64,000 nucleotides of DNA from Chelativorans intermedius. Lineage in GTDB: Bacteria > Pseudomonadota > Alphaproteobacteria > Rhizobiales > Rhizobiaceae. The DNA is taken from positions 186,001-250,000 of the forward strand of contig NZ_JAODNW010000001.1 in NCBI RefSeq assembly GCF_025398255.1, in the 5' to 3' direction. Position numbers and translations under genes: made by a program. This document shows, one piece after another, positions 41,089 to 49,839 of the stretch. Each line of letters opens with the position of its first letter. Within the stretch, counting starts at the first letter, position 1. The notes under the pieces are model-generated. The model had not been told where the DNA came from and did no database searches. It saw nothing but the letters and a program-made list of their open reading frames with translations.

Positions 41089-41676
41089 TCACCGGACGAC
41101 CTCGTAGCCCGCCTCCTCGGACGCCGCGCACAGGCTCTCCCAGAAAGCGCGGGCCAGGGAGCGGAAGACGAAGAGATCGAAACGGTCGGGCCCGGTGCGC
41201 TGGATCTGGGCGAGAACGTCATGGTGGGCGGTGGCACGGCCTTCCGCCACCGGAAAGGCCGCGGCCGCGAAGTCGATCGCAAACAGCTTGGACAGCACCC
41301 ACTCCGCGCGAGGGCCCGCCACCCGCAGCGCGATGCGGCCATGCGAAAGGTCGGTCAGGGTGCCTGTTTCGAGCGGCACCGCCTCGGTGAGCCGCGCCGT
41401 CAGATCGTCCCCGCCCGTCACCAGAAAACGGTGGGGACCGATGGAGAATGCGGTCGCCTGCTCGCCCACCGCTCCGGCATTGGGCAGGGCGGAGAGCGCA
41501 AGGCCGGTCGCGCCGGCCACGGCCCTTGCAAGCGCCTCCTTCTGGCCGGGCCAGGCGGCCGCTTCCACGATGGCGGGCGGTGTGACCTCGGCAAGTTGCA
41601 CGCCCGGCCCGGCGGTCAAATTGCCATGGCGTCCGGGCCTGAAGGCCGCTCCGAGGGGAGAGATGCGCTCAACCAT
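41089..41676 (-). CDS. soxG: Sarcosine oxidase gamma subunit
   Basis: A 195-residue subunit of the heterotetrameric sarcosine oxidase, with a GcvT-like fold. LTDLSHGRIALRVAGPRAEWVLSK is the recognisable core. The start MVERISPLG overlaps the soxA stop by 8 bases; an in-frame start at 41700 is possible. Last gene of soxBDAG. Confidence 0.92.
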   Translation of the reverse strand: MVERISPLGAAFRPGRHGNLTAGPGVQLAEVTPPAIVEAAAWPGQKEALARAVAGATGLALSALPNAGAVGEQATAFSIGPHRFLVTGGDDLTARLTEAVPLETGTLTDLSHGRIALRVAGPRAEWVLSKLFAIDFAAAAFPVAEGRATAHHDVLAQIQRTGPDRFDLFVFRSLARAFWESLCAASEEAGYEVVR

Positions 41677-44659
41677 GCATTCGCCTTCCTTCCGGGTCAT
41701 AGAAGTGATGGCTGACGATCTCCACCGGGCCGAACCGCTTGCGCAGCGGATCGGAGACGAAGGCGCGCGTGCCGTGGCGGGATTTGCCGCCCTTCACCAG
41801 CGCCAGGCCGATGTGCCTTTCCAGTGCGGGCGAGTAGCAGGCGGCGGTGATGTGGCCGATGCTTGCGCCCAGCTCGTCGAGGCTGCCCTTTTCCACGACA
41901 TGCGCGCCGCCGCCCAGCGGCTGGCCGTCGAGCGAAACGATGCCGACCAGCCGCAGGCGGTTCTTGTCGATCAGGCTTTCGCGGTCCATGAGGGCCGAGC
42001 CGATGAACGGTTTCTTCTTCGACAGCATGCCGTCAAGGTAGAGGTCGCGCGCCGTGGTGCGCCCGTCGATCTCAGCGCCCGTCACATGCCCCTTCTCGAT
42101 GCGCAGGGCGCCAAGCGCCTCCATGCCGTAGGGCGTGATGGCAAAGGGCTCTCCCGCGTCCATCAGCGCCTCCCAGACATGGGCACCATGGCCGGCGCCA
42201 CAATAGACCTCATAGGCAAGCTCGCCGGAAAAGGAGAGGCGGCAGATCATCACCGGCGCGCCGGCGATCCTGCCATGCACGATGCCCATGAAGGGCAGGG
42301 CGACGTTGTCCACGCCTGTTCCGGTCACACAGGCTTCCAGAACGCGCCGCGCGTCGGGGCCTGCCACCGCCGCGCCCGCCCACTGGTCGGTTACGGAGGT
42401 GACGTGCACCTTGAGGTGCGGCCACACCGCATCCAGAAAGTATTCCAGATGCTGCATCACCTTGCCGGCATTGGCCGTGGTGGTGGTCATGAGGAAGTCA
42501 TGCGCGCCGAGGCGCCATGTCGTGCCGTCGTCGAGCACGATGCCGTCCTCGCGCAGCATGAGGCCGTAGCGGGCCTTGCCGATCGGCAGGGTGGAAAAGG
42601 TGTTGGTGTACACACGGTCGAGAAACTCGGCCGCGTCGGGTCCCTTCACCGCGATCTTGCCGAGGGTCGAGACGTCGCAGATACCCACAGAGCGGCGCAC
42701 GGCAGCCGCCTCGCGGATATAGGCCTGCTCTACCGTCTCGCCCGGCTGGCCATAGATCATGGGCCGGTGCCAGAGACCGGCTTCCATCATGCGCGCGCCG
42801 TGCCCGACATGCCAATCATGCATCGGGGTGAGCCGGTCGGGCTTGAAATGGCGGTGCCTGTCCGCGGCCAGCGCGCCGATCGACACGGGCGAGAAGGGCG
42901 GGCGGAAACGGGTGGTGCCGACCTCGGGAATGGGCAGCCCGCGCGCATCCGCCATGATGGCAAGGCCCGGCAGGTTCGATGTCTTGCCCTGGTCGGTTGC
43001 CATGCCCAGGGTGGTGTAGCGCTTCAGGTGCTCCACCGAGATGAAGCCTTCGCGATGGGCAAGGCGCACATCTTCCGCCGTCACGTCATTCTGGAGATCG
43101 ACGAACGCCTTGCCCGCGGCCTTGATCTCGAGGACGGGCGCGGGCGCGGGGTCGAGCGCTGGAGCGGTGACGGCGGGCAGCCTTGCGCGTGACGGTTTCT
43201 TTCCCGCTGCCGCAAGGCCGGCATCGCGGCCGGTGGACAGCGCTTCCACCGTCGTCTTGGCGCCGGCGAAGGCGCCCGCGCCCACCCATGGCTGCATGGG
43301 GGAAGGGGGCAGGAAGGCGTGGAGCGCCTCGTCCCACACGGGCTTGCCACCAGCCTGGCTTGCCAGATGGATGGTGGGCGACCAGCCGCCCGAGACCGCC
43401 AGGCAATCCACATCCACGGGGCGGCCATCACCCGACACCCGCCCCGTGGCAGCATCGAAGCGCTGGATCGTGATCCTCGTCAGCCGCTTGCCCGCCGTGC
43501 CGGTCACGGCATGGCCCAGGAGAGGCTCGACGCCCGCTTCCTGCGCGAGCGCCCGCGCGGCGTCCGAAATTTCCGGCCGCACGTCGACGATGGCCACCAC
43601 CCCGGCGCCGGCCTTTCTGAGCGCGGCGGCGGCGCGATAGGCGCCGTCATTGTTGGTGAAGACGGCGATCCTCTCGCCCGGCAGAACGCCATACTGACGT
43701 GCATAGCGTTCGGCCGCGCCTGCCAGCATCACGCCCGGCCGATCATTGCCGGGAAAGACGACGGGGCGCTCCAGGCTGCCCGTGGCGAGCACCACCTTCC
43801 CGGCGCGGATGTTCCACAGGCGCAGGCGCGGCAAGCCCTTCGCAGTGCCGGAGGGGCGATCCGCCACACGCTCAAGGGCGGCCAGCGTGTTGCCGTCATA
43901 ATAGCCCCATACCGTCGTACGCGGCAGGAAACGAACGTTCTCCGTGGCGGCGAGCTTCTCCGCCATGGCCTGCGCCCATTGGTGGGCCGGTCTTGTCCCG
44001 ATCATCTCGCCGGACCACAGCGCGCTGCCGCCGGCTTTCGGTTCCTGCTCGGCCAGGATGACGCGCCTGCCGGCCTTTGCCGCTGCCTCGGCCGCCATCA
44101 GCCCGGCGGGCCCCGCCCCCACCACCAGAACGTCGCAAAAGGCGTTCATCTCCTCGTAGCGGGCGGGATCCTTCTCGTAGCCGGCCCGCCCGAGACCCGC
44201 CGCGCGGCGGATGGCGTGCTCGCAGATCATCCAGAAGCGGGTGCCCTTCAGCGGGCCGAAAACGGGGCCCATGAAGGTCTTGTAGTAAAAGCCGGCGGAG
44301 AGCAGCGGTCCCGCAAGCTGGCCGAGCGCACCGAGATCGTATTCGAGCGAGGGAAAGCGGTTCTGGCTTTCCACCTCCAGCCCCTCGTAGAGCTCGATCT
44401 GGGTGGCGGGGATGTTGGGCTCGCGTCCATCGCCGCTCAAGACGGTCACGAGCGCGTTCGGCTCGTCCACACCGGCGGTGAAAATGCCGCGCGGACGGTG
44501 ATACTTGAAGGATCGGCCGACAAGCGTGATGCCGTTCGCAAGAAGCGCGGAAGCCAAGGTGTCGCCGGGGTGACCGCTGTAGGTACGGCCGTCGAAGGTG
44601 AAACGCAGGGCCTGGCTGCGGTCGACGAGGCCAGTGCTGGCGGCGCGGCGTGGGCTCAT
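41669..44659 (-). CDS. soxA: Sarcosine oxidase alpha subunit
   Basis: A 996-residue subunit that binds NAD+ and tetrahydrofolate. It oxidises sarcosine to glycine with 5,10-methylene-THF as one-carbon product. The N-terminal ferredoxin-like domain covers about 15-100. The NAD-binding motif GAGPAG lies at 181-186. The C-terminal half is an aminomethyltransferase (GcvT) fold, about 600-990. It overlaps soxD by 4 bases (ATGA). Confidence 0.96.
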   Translation of the reverse strand: MSPRRAASTGLVDRSQALRFTFDGRTYSGHPGDTLASALLANGITLVGRSFKYHRPRGIFTAGVDEPNALVTVLSGDGREPNIPATQIELYEGLEVESQNRFPSLEYDLGALGQLAGPLLSAGFYYKTFMGPVFGPLKGTRFWMICEHAIRRAAGLGRAGYEKDPARYEEMNAFCDVLVVGAGPAGLMAAEAAAKAGRRVILAEQEPKAGGSALWSGEMIGTRPAHQWAQAMAEKLAATENVRFLPRTTVWGYYDGNTLAALERVADRPSGTAKGLPRLRLWNIRAGKVVLATGSLERPVVFPGNDRPGVMLAGAAERYARQYGVLPGERIAVFTNNDGAYRAAAALRKAGAGVVAIVDVRPEISDAARALAQEAGVEPLLGHAVTGTAGKRLTRITIQRFDAATGRVSGDGRPVDVDCLAVSGGWSPTIHLASQAGGKPVWDEALHAFLPPSPMQPWVGAGAFAGAKTTVEALSTGRDAGLAAAGKKPSRARLPAVTAPALDPAPAPVLEIKAAGKAFVDLQNDVTAEDVRLAHREGFISVEHLKRYTTLGMATDQGKTSNLPGLAIMADARGLPIPEVGTTRFRPPFSPVSIGALAADRHRHFKPDRLTPMHDWHVGHGARMMEAGLWHRPMIYGQPGETVEQAYIREAAAVRRSVGICDVSTLGKIAVKGPDAAEFLDRVYTNTFSTLPIGKARYGLMLREDGIVLDDGTTWRLGAHDFLMTTTTANAGKVMQHLEYFLDAVWPHLKVHVTSVTDQWAGAAVAGPDARRVLEACVTGTGVDNVALPFMGIVHGRIAGAPVMICRLSFSGELAYEVYCGAGHGAHVWEALMDAGEPFAITPYGMEALGALRIEKGHVTGAEIDGRTTARDLYLDGMLSKKKPFIGSALMDRESLIDKNRLRLVGIVSLDGQPLGGGAHVVEKGSLDELGASIGHITAACYSPALERHIGLALVKGGKSRHGTRAFVSDPLRKRFGPVEIVSHHFYDPEGRRMHG

Positions 44660-44937
44660 GGTCTTGTGCCGCCCTGGTTCGACAGGTCGCTTGCGAATGC
44701 CGCGCCCAGCACCTCATGGCTCAGCGTGTCGCGCTCGACCACAATGTGGGCCCGGCAGCCGCCGATGTGCTGCCAGTATTCGCGATGCGGGCCGGCCGGG
44801 TTCGGCCGGTCGTAGACATAGGCATGCCAGGCATGCACATCCGTGGAGGCAGGGTCGGGCCGTTTTCGCGTGGCGTCGCCCTGATAGGAGAATTCCTGGA
44901 CGTCGCGCGGGCCGCAGTGGGGACAGGGGATCAGCAT
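44656..44937 (-). CDS. soxD: Sarcosine oxidase delta subunit
   Basis: A 93-residue zinc-binding subunit. Zn ligands are likely the two Cys in the N-terminal CPHC, a His in the middle, and the Cys in IGGCRAH. The start MLIPCPHCG at 44937 is 8 bases after the soxB stop. Conserved WHAYVYDR-NP-GPHREYW segment fits the family. Confidence 0.95.
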   Translation of the reverse strand: MLIPCPHCGPRDVQEFSYQGDATRKRPDPASTDVHAWHAYVYDRPNPAGPHREYWQHIGGCRAHIVVERDTLSHEVLGAAFASDLSNQGGTRP

Positions 44938-44945
44938 TCTTCGCC

Positions 44946-46205
44946 TCAGTGCAGCTTGGGCGTGGGGCCCTGGCCCTTCTCGTCGATCACGGCGCCGCGC
45001 TCGAAACGCGACAGGGTGAAGGGGGCGTTGATGGGATGCGGCTCGTCCTTGGCGATGGTCCAGGCAAAGGAGAAGCCGGAGGCGGGCGTGGCCTTGAAGC
45101 CGCCATAGCACCAGCCGCAATTCAGATACATGCCGGGAAGCGGCCCCCTGGTGATGATGGGCGAGCCATCCATGGACATGTCCATGACACCGCCCCAGGA
45201 GCGCAACAGGCGCAACCGCGCGGTTGCGGGGAACATCGCCACCATCTCGCTCATCACCTCCTTCACGAGAGGCAGGTTGCCACGCTGGGCATAGGAGTTG
45301 TAGCCGTCGAGATCGCCACCGAAGACCAGCCCGCCCTTGTCGGACTGGGACATGTAAAGGTGGCCGCCGCCGAAGGTGACGACGCAATCGACATAGGGCT
45401 TCACGGCCTCCGTGACGAAAGCCTGCAGGACGTGGCTTTCGATGGGGAAGCGCTCGATGCCGGCCATCCGCATCAACCGGCTGGTGCTGCCGGCCACGGC
45501 AAGGGCGACCTTCCCGGCGCGAATGTCGCCGCGCGTCGTGGCCACGCCCGTGATCCTGTCGCCCTCGCGCAGGAAGCCCGTCACCTCGCAGTTTTCCACG
45601 ATGTCGACGCCCAGCCGGTCGGCGGCGCGCGCATAGCCCCAGGCCACGGCATCGTGGCGGGCCGTGCCGGCGCGCGGCTGCAGAAGGCCGCCCACAACGG
45701 GAAAGCGTGCCCGCGGCGAAAAGTCGATACCCGGCACCCTGCGGGCGATTTCATGGCGCGTCAGCCACACCGCGTCGCCGCCGCCATGGCGCATGGCGTT
45801 GCCCCGGCGGATATATTCGTCGGCCTGGGCGGGTGAATGGGCGAGATTGAGGATGCCGCGCTGGGAGAACATCACATTGTAGTTCAGCGCGTGGGACAGG
45901 TTTTCCCACAGCTTTACCGAGAAATCGTAGAAGCGGATGGATTCGGGCAGCAGATAGTTGGAGCGCACGATGGTGGTGTTGCGGCCGATATTGCCCGAAC
46001 CCAGCCAGCCCTTTTCCAGCACCGCCACGCGGGCAATTCCATGCTCGCGTGCCAGATAATAGGCTGTTGCCAGCCCGTGCCCGCCGCCGCCGACGATGAC
46101 GACATCATAGGCGGGTTTCGGCTCGGCCTTGCGCCAGGCCGGCCGCCAGTCCCGATTGCCGCTCAGGGCATTTTTCAGAAGCGAAAGCGCAGAATACTCC
46201 GCCAT
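44946..46205 (-). CDS. soxB: Sarcosine oxidase beta subunit
   Basis: A 419-residue FAD subunit that carries out the oxidative demethylation; it also holds covalent FMN in characterised enzymes. The dinucleotide motif VGGGGHG is near residue 38. The RHDAVAWGYARAAD segment has the likely FMN-linked His (about H184). The SWGGVMDMSMDGSPI stretch is typical. Start at 46205 (MAEYSALSLLKNAL) is preferred; an in-frame ATG at 46217 is possible. First gene of the operon. Confidence 0.95.
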   Translation of the reverse strand: MAEYSALSLLKNALSGNRDWRPAWRKAEPKPAYDVVIVGGGGHGLATAYYLAREHGIARVAVLEKGWLGSGNIGRNTTIVRSNYLLPESIRFYDFSVKLWENLSHALNYNVMFSQRGILNLAHSPAQADEYIRRGNAMRHGGGDAVWLTRHEIARRVPGIDFSPRARFPVVGGLLQPRAGTARHDAVAWGYARAADRLGVDIVENCEVTGFLREGDRITGVATTRGDIRAGKVALAVAGSTSRLMRMAGIERFPIESHVLQAFVTEAVKPYVDCVVTFGGGHLYMSQSDKGGLVFGGDLDGYNSYAQRGNLPLVKEVMSEMVAMFPATARLRLLRSWGGVMDMSMDGSPIITRGPLPGMYLNCGWCYGGFKATPASGFSFAWTIAKDEPHPINAPFTLSRFERGAVIDEKGQGPTPKLH

Positions 46206-46504
46206 CTCGGCCGTCATCCGTTCCCCATGCGTGCCAAGAAGCTATAGAGCAGCGGCAGATGGCAAGGCAAATAAAGCGCCATGGGTTTTCACATGGGCGA
46301 CCTGCTGCCGGCTTTGCAGTGCCGTCGATGCGGGCTTTCTGGCGCGCATTTTATCCTTTTTCTTGGGCCGGCATTTACCCTGGCGCGCGAAAGTCGGCCG
46401 GATTCCAGGCAAGAAGGGCGACGTTTAGGAGTTCGGAAGCGCTTTCCCGCTAAAGGCGAACTTTCAAAGGGGCCTCGCCCCGGTGGGGAAATGGGAGCTT
46501 CGCC
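46206..46504. other. Divergent intergenic region soxB / prenyltransferase cluster
   Basis: This 299-base stretch must hold the promoters of the sox operon (-) and of the HAD-UbiA cluster (+). I see a short GC hairpin (GGGGCCTCGCCCC) near 46467 but no convincing riboswitch or gene. Confidence 0.5.
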
Positions 46505-47938
46505 TTGGATGCGCGTTCCGAACGAAACGCCGTTCCGCTGGCCGTCGATCTCGACGGCACGCTGATCGCCACGGATCTTCTGTGGGAAAGCCTGTTCCTG
46601 CTCCTGCGCAGGAACCCGCTCTGCCTCTTCCTGCTTCCCCTCTGGCTGTGGCATGGCAAGGCGCGTCTCAAATGCGAGATCGCCGCGCGCATCGAACTCG
46701 ACGTGGCGACGCTTCCCTATCGCGCCGCACTGCTGGAGCGGCTGCGCCGGGACAGGGCGGCCGGCCGGCGCCTTGTGCTTGCTACCGCCGCGCCGCGCCG
46801 GCTGGCCGAGAAGGTGGCGGAGCATCTGGGCCTCTTCGACCTCGTGGTCTGCACCGACCCCCACCGCAACATGGCGGCCTGCGCCAAGCGGCAGGCGTTG
46901 ACGGAGCTGTTCGGTGACGGCGGCTTCGACTATGCGGGCAACGGGCGGGCCGATCTTCCACTGTTCGATGCGGCGCGCCGTGCCATCGTGGTGGCACCCG
47001 ACAGGTGGGCGGCGCGCTGGCAGGCCGCGCATGGCGCAGAGCTGATCGAGGCCCGCAGGGTGACGATGCGCACCCTGGCACGCATGTTGCGCGTGCACCA
47101 GTGGTTGAAGAACATGCTCATCTTCGTGCCGGCGGTTCTGGCGCACCAGTACCTCAACCCCGGCGTGCTGCGCGACAGCCTGCTTGCCTTCATCGCCTTC
47201 AGCGCTGCCGCCTCGGCCATCTACATCCTCAACGACCTGTTCGACCTGCCCCTCGACCGGCGACACGCCACCAAGCGCCACCGGCCGTTCGCCAGCGGCC
47301 TGGTTCCGATCCCCGCCGGCCTTCTCGCCATGGCGGTGCTTCTGGCAATCGGCGCGGCGGCGGCGTTCTTCCTGCCGCTCGTCTTCACCGGCGTGCTGGC
47401 GCTCTATCTTGTCGTCACCACGGCCTATTCGATGGCCGTCAAGCGCATGCTGCTGCTGGACGTGCTGACGCTTGCCGGCCTTTATACGCTGCGCATCCTT
47501 GCCGGCTGTGCGGCGACCGGGATCGAGGTCTCGTTCTGGCTGCTTGCCTTCTCGATCTTCTTCTTCCTGTCGCTGGCGCTCGTGAAACGCTATGTGGAAC
47601 TGCGATCGACCGAATTGCCGGCGGGCGAGCGCATCGCGGGCCGTGGCTATCGCGCGGAAGATCAGGAGATCATCGCCCAGGCGGGCATGGCCTCGGCCTT
47701 TTCCTCCGCGCTCGTGCTGGCGCTCTATATCCAGAGCGGCGCCTCGGTGGGGCTTTACGAACGGCCCTGGCTCATCTGGCCGCTCGGCCCCATCGTGCTC
47801 TACATCGCCATGCGCATCTGGATCTTGGCGCGCCGCGACGAGATGCACGACGACCCAATCGTCTTCATCATCCGCGACTGGCGCAGCCAGCTTTTCGCCG
47901 GCTTCGGCGCGGTCCTCCTGCTTGCGGCGGGACTCTAG
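46505..47938 (+). CDS. HAD hydrolase-UbiA prenyltransferase fusion (decaprenyl-P phosphoribosyltransferase-like)
   Basis: A 477-residue two-domain protein. Residues 1-180 are a HAD domain with motif I DLDGT at 15-19. Residues 187-477 are a UbiA membrane domain with about 8-9 helices. Its Asp-rich site begins NDLFDLPLD (243-251), followed by KRHRPFASG, like the mycobacterial decaprenyl-phosphate 5-phosphoribosyltransferase (Rv3806c/UbiA). The C-terminal HDDPIVFIIRDW also fits. By inference, it transfers phosphoribose from PRPP to a polyprenyl phosphate and the HAD part removes the 5-phosphate. The start codon is TTG with GGGAG upstream. First gene of a six-gene cluster. Confidence 0.85.
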   Translation: MDARSERNAVPLAVDLDGTLIATDLLWESLFLLLRRNPLCLFLLPLWLWHGKARLKCEIAARIELDVATLPYRAALLERLRRDRAAGRRLVLATAAPRRLAEKVAEHLGLFDLVVCTDPHRNMAACAKRQALTELFGDGGFDYAGNGRADLPLFDAARRAIVVAPDRWAARWQAAHGAELIEARRVTMRTLARMLRVHQWLKNMLIFVPAVLAHQYLNPGVLRDSLLAFIAFSAAASAIYILNDLFDLPLDRRHATKRHRPFASGLVPIPAGLLAMAVLLAIGAAAAFFLPLVFTGVLALYLVVTTAYSMAVKRMLLLDVLTLAGLYTLRILAGCAATGIEVSFWLLAFSIFFFLSLALVKRYVELRSTELPAGERIAGRGYRAEDQEIIAQAGMASAFSSALVLALYIQSGASVGLYERPWLIWPLGPIVLYIAMRIWILARRDEMHDDPIVFIIRDWRSQLFAGFGAVLLLAAGL

Positions 47939-47940
47939 CG

Positions 47941-49287
47941 ATGGCACGTTGGCACAGCTTCGGGCGCGCCACGCCAGCTTCCACGCGTGCTCTCGGCGTC
48001 GAGGAAGCGATGGCCTTGATGCAGGCGGGAAGGGCCGCGCCTTGCGCGTTCCTGGCTTATGGCAACGGTCGCTCCTACGGCGACAGCTGCCAGAACGTCT
48101 CGGGCAGCCTCATCGTGACGCACGGGTGGAACCGCATCCTGTCCTTCGATCCGCGAAGCGGGCTTTTGAGGGCGCAGGCCGGTGCCATGCTGTCCGACAT
48201 TATCGCGCTTGCCGCGCCCCATGGCTGGTTTCCGGCGGTGGTGCCGGGCACCCGCTTCGTCACGCTGGGCGGGGCGGTCGCCAATGATGTGCACGGCAAG
48301 AACCATCACCGACGTGGCACCTTCGGCTGCCATGTCGAAGCGCTGACGCTCATGCGCTCCGACGGGACGGTCCACGAATGCCGCCGCGACCGCGAGGCGG
48401 CGCTGTTTTGCGCCACCATCGGCGGCATGGGGCTGACGGGCCTCATTCTCGACGCCACGATCCGGCTGATGAGGGTGGGCGCGGCGGATGTGGAGGAGAA
48501 GGTGGTGCCCTTTTCCTCGCTCGATGCATATTTCGATCTGGCCGAGGAGGCGGATTCGGAAAACGAGTATGCCGTCGCCTGGATCGACCAGCTTGCGAGA
48601 GGAACGAGGGCTGGCAGGGGGCTTCTTCTGACGGCCAATCACGCGCGGGATGGCGTGTTCCGGCCGGCCGGGCGGGCGCGGCTCGCCGTTCCTTTCCAGC
48701 CGCCGTTCGGCATCTTGAACGGCCTGTCGCTGCGCCTCTTCAATGCCGCCTACCGGCGGGCGAAGGAGCGGGCGCCGGGGCCGCGCCGAACCGGATATGC
48801 GGACTATTTCTTTCCGCTCGACGGCGTGCGCCACTGGAACAGGCTCTATGGTCCGCGCGGGCTTTTCCAACATCAGAGCGTGGTGCCGGCGGGGGCGGCG
48901 CGCAGGGCGATCCCGGCCCTTCTGGAGGCGGCGCGTGCGGCAGGGCAGGCGTCCTTCCTTACCGTCCTGAAGCGCTTCGGGGCGGTGCCGTCGCCTGGAA
49001 TCCTGTCTTTTCCCCGACCGGGCTACACCCTCACGCTCGACTTTCCCAACCGTGGCAGGAAGACGCTGCAACTCATGGAAGTTCTTGATGAAATCACGAT
49101 GGAGGCGGGCGGTGCAGTCAATCCCTACAAGGACGCCCGCATGGCGGCGGAGACTTTCGCCGCCTCCTTTCCGGCATGGCGGGAGGTGGAGCGGCTGCGC
49201 GATCCGGCCTTCATGTCCGATTTCTGGCGGCGCACGGCTCTGCGGCTGGCCAGGGCCGCGCCAACAACCGTTCGAGCGGCCGAGTAG
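47941..49287 (+). CDS. DprE1-like FAD-dependent polyprenylphosphoryl-ribose oxidase
   Basis: A 448-residue FAD-linked oxidase (VAO fold). FAD motif AYGNGRSYGD lies at 39-48 and VHGKNHHRRGTFG at 117-129, including the His that aligns with DprE1 H132. Lys397 (NPYKDAR) aligns with catalytic K418. Thr365 (YTLTLDFP) falls at the position of the benzothiazinone-reactive Cys387. It starts 2 bases after the prenyltransferase gene. The known family reaction is oxidation of the ribose 2-OH of decaprenylphosphoryl ribose to a 2-keto intermediate. The alignments are from memory. Confidence 0.85.
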   Translation: MARWHSFGRATPASTRALGVEEAMALMQAGRAAPCAFLAYGNGRSYGDSCQNVSGSLIVTHGWNRILSFDPRSGLLRAQAGAMLSDIIALAAPHGWFPAVVPGTRFVTLGGAVANDVHGKNHHRRGTFGCHVEALTLMRSDGTVHECRRDREAALFCATIGGMGLTGLILDATIRLMRVGAADVEEKVVPFSSLDAYFDLAEEADSENEYAVAWIDQLARGTRAGRGLLLTANHARDGVFRPAGRARLAVPFQPPFGILNGLSLRLFNAAYRRAKERAPGPRRTGYADYFFPLDGVRHWNRLYGPRGLFQHQSVVPAGAARRAIPALLEAARAAGQASFLTVLKRFGAVPSPGILSFPRPGYTLTLDFPNRGRKTLQLMEVLDEITMEAGGAVNPYKDARMAAETFAASFPAWREVERLRDPAFMSDFWRRTALRLARAAPTTVRAAE

Positions 49288-49407
49288 GGCGATGGAGAGG
49301 ACATTGCCAAAGCGTAAGCGGGATGGGCGCGTTTTTAGCGGCCGGCTTCACGCGATCTTTCCATCCTTCGCCTATGGATCGAGGCGGGACAAGCGGGGCG
49401 GACAGCG

Positions 49408-49839
49408 ATGAAATACATTCCCTTCATTCTCTTTACCGTGCTCACCAACGCGGCCGCGCAGCTCATGCTCAAGTACGGCATGATGAACCTGGGGCCGCTC
49501 ACCTTCGCGGGGGTGAACCCGGCGGTGAAGGTTCTTCAGATCGTCTTCAGTCCCTGGGTCTTCGCGGGGCTTTGCACCTTCGTCATCTCCATGGCTTCGC
49601 ATCTGTTCGTGCTGTCGAAGGTGGAGCTTTCCTTTGCCTATCCCTTTCTGAGCCTCGCTTATGTGGCGGTGGCCGTCTTCGCGTATCTGCTGTGGCGCGA
49701 GGATCTCAACGCCTACCGCATCGCCGGCATTGCGCTCATCTGCCTGGGCACGGTGCTGATCGCCCATAGCGGGCGCGCCAGCGCCGATGCGGCGGTGGCA
49801 GGCAAGATGGTTTCTTCCGAGAGGTCGACAATCCAATGA
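49408..49839 (+). CDS. Small EamA/SMR-like transporter, ArnE/F-type flippase candidate
   Basis: A 143-residue inner-membrane protein with four helices (about 4-22, 48-68, 77-95 and 101-119). The motif LSFAYPFLSLAYV resembles the ArnE/ArnF undecaprenyl-phosphate-aminoarabinose flippase pattern. No conserved SMR drug-export Glu is evident in helix 1. It overlaps the next gene start by ATGA. In this cluster a role in flipping a polyprenyl-phosphate sugar is inferred. Confidence 0.75.
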   Translation: MKYIPFILFTVLTNAAAQLMLKYGMMNLGPLTFAGVNPAVKVLQIVFSPWVFAGLCTFVISMASHLFVLSKVELSFAYPFLSLAYVAVAVFAYLLWREDLNAYRIAGIALICLGTVLIAHSGRASADAAVAGKMVSSERSTIQ

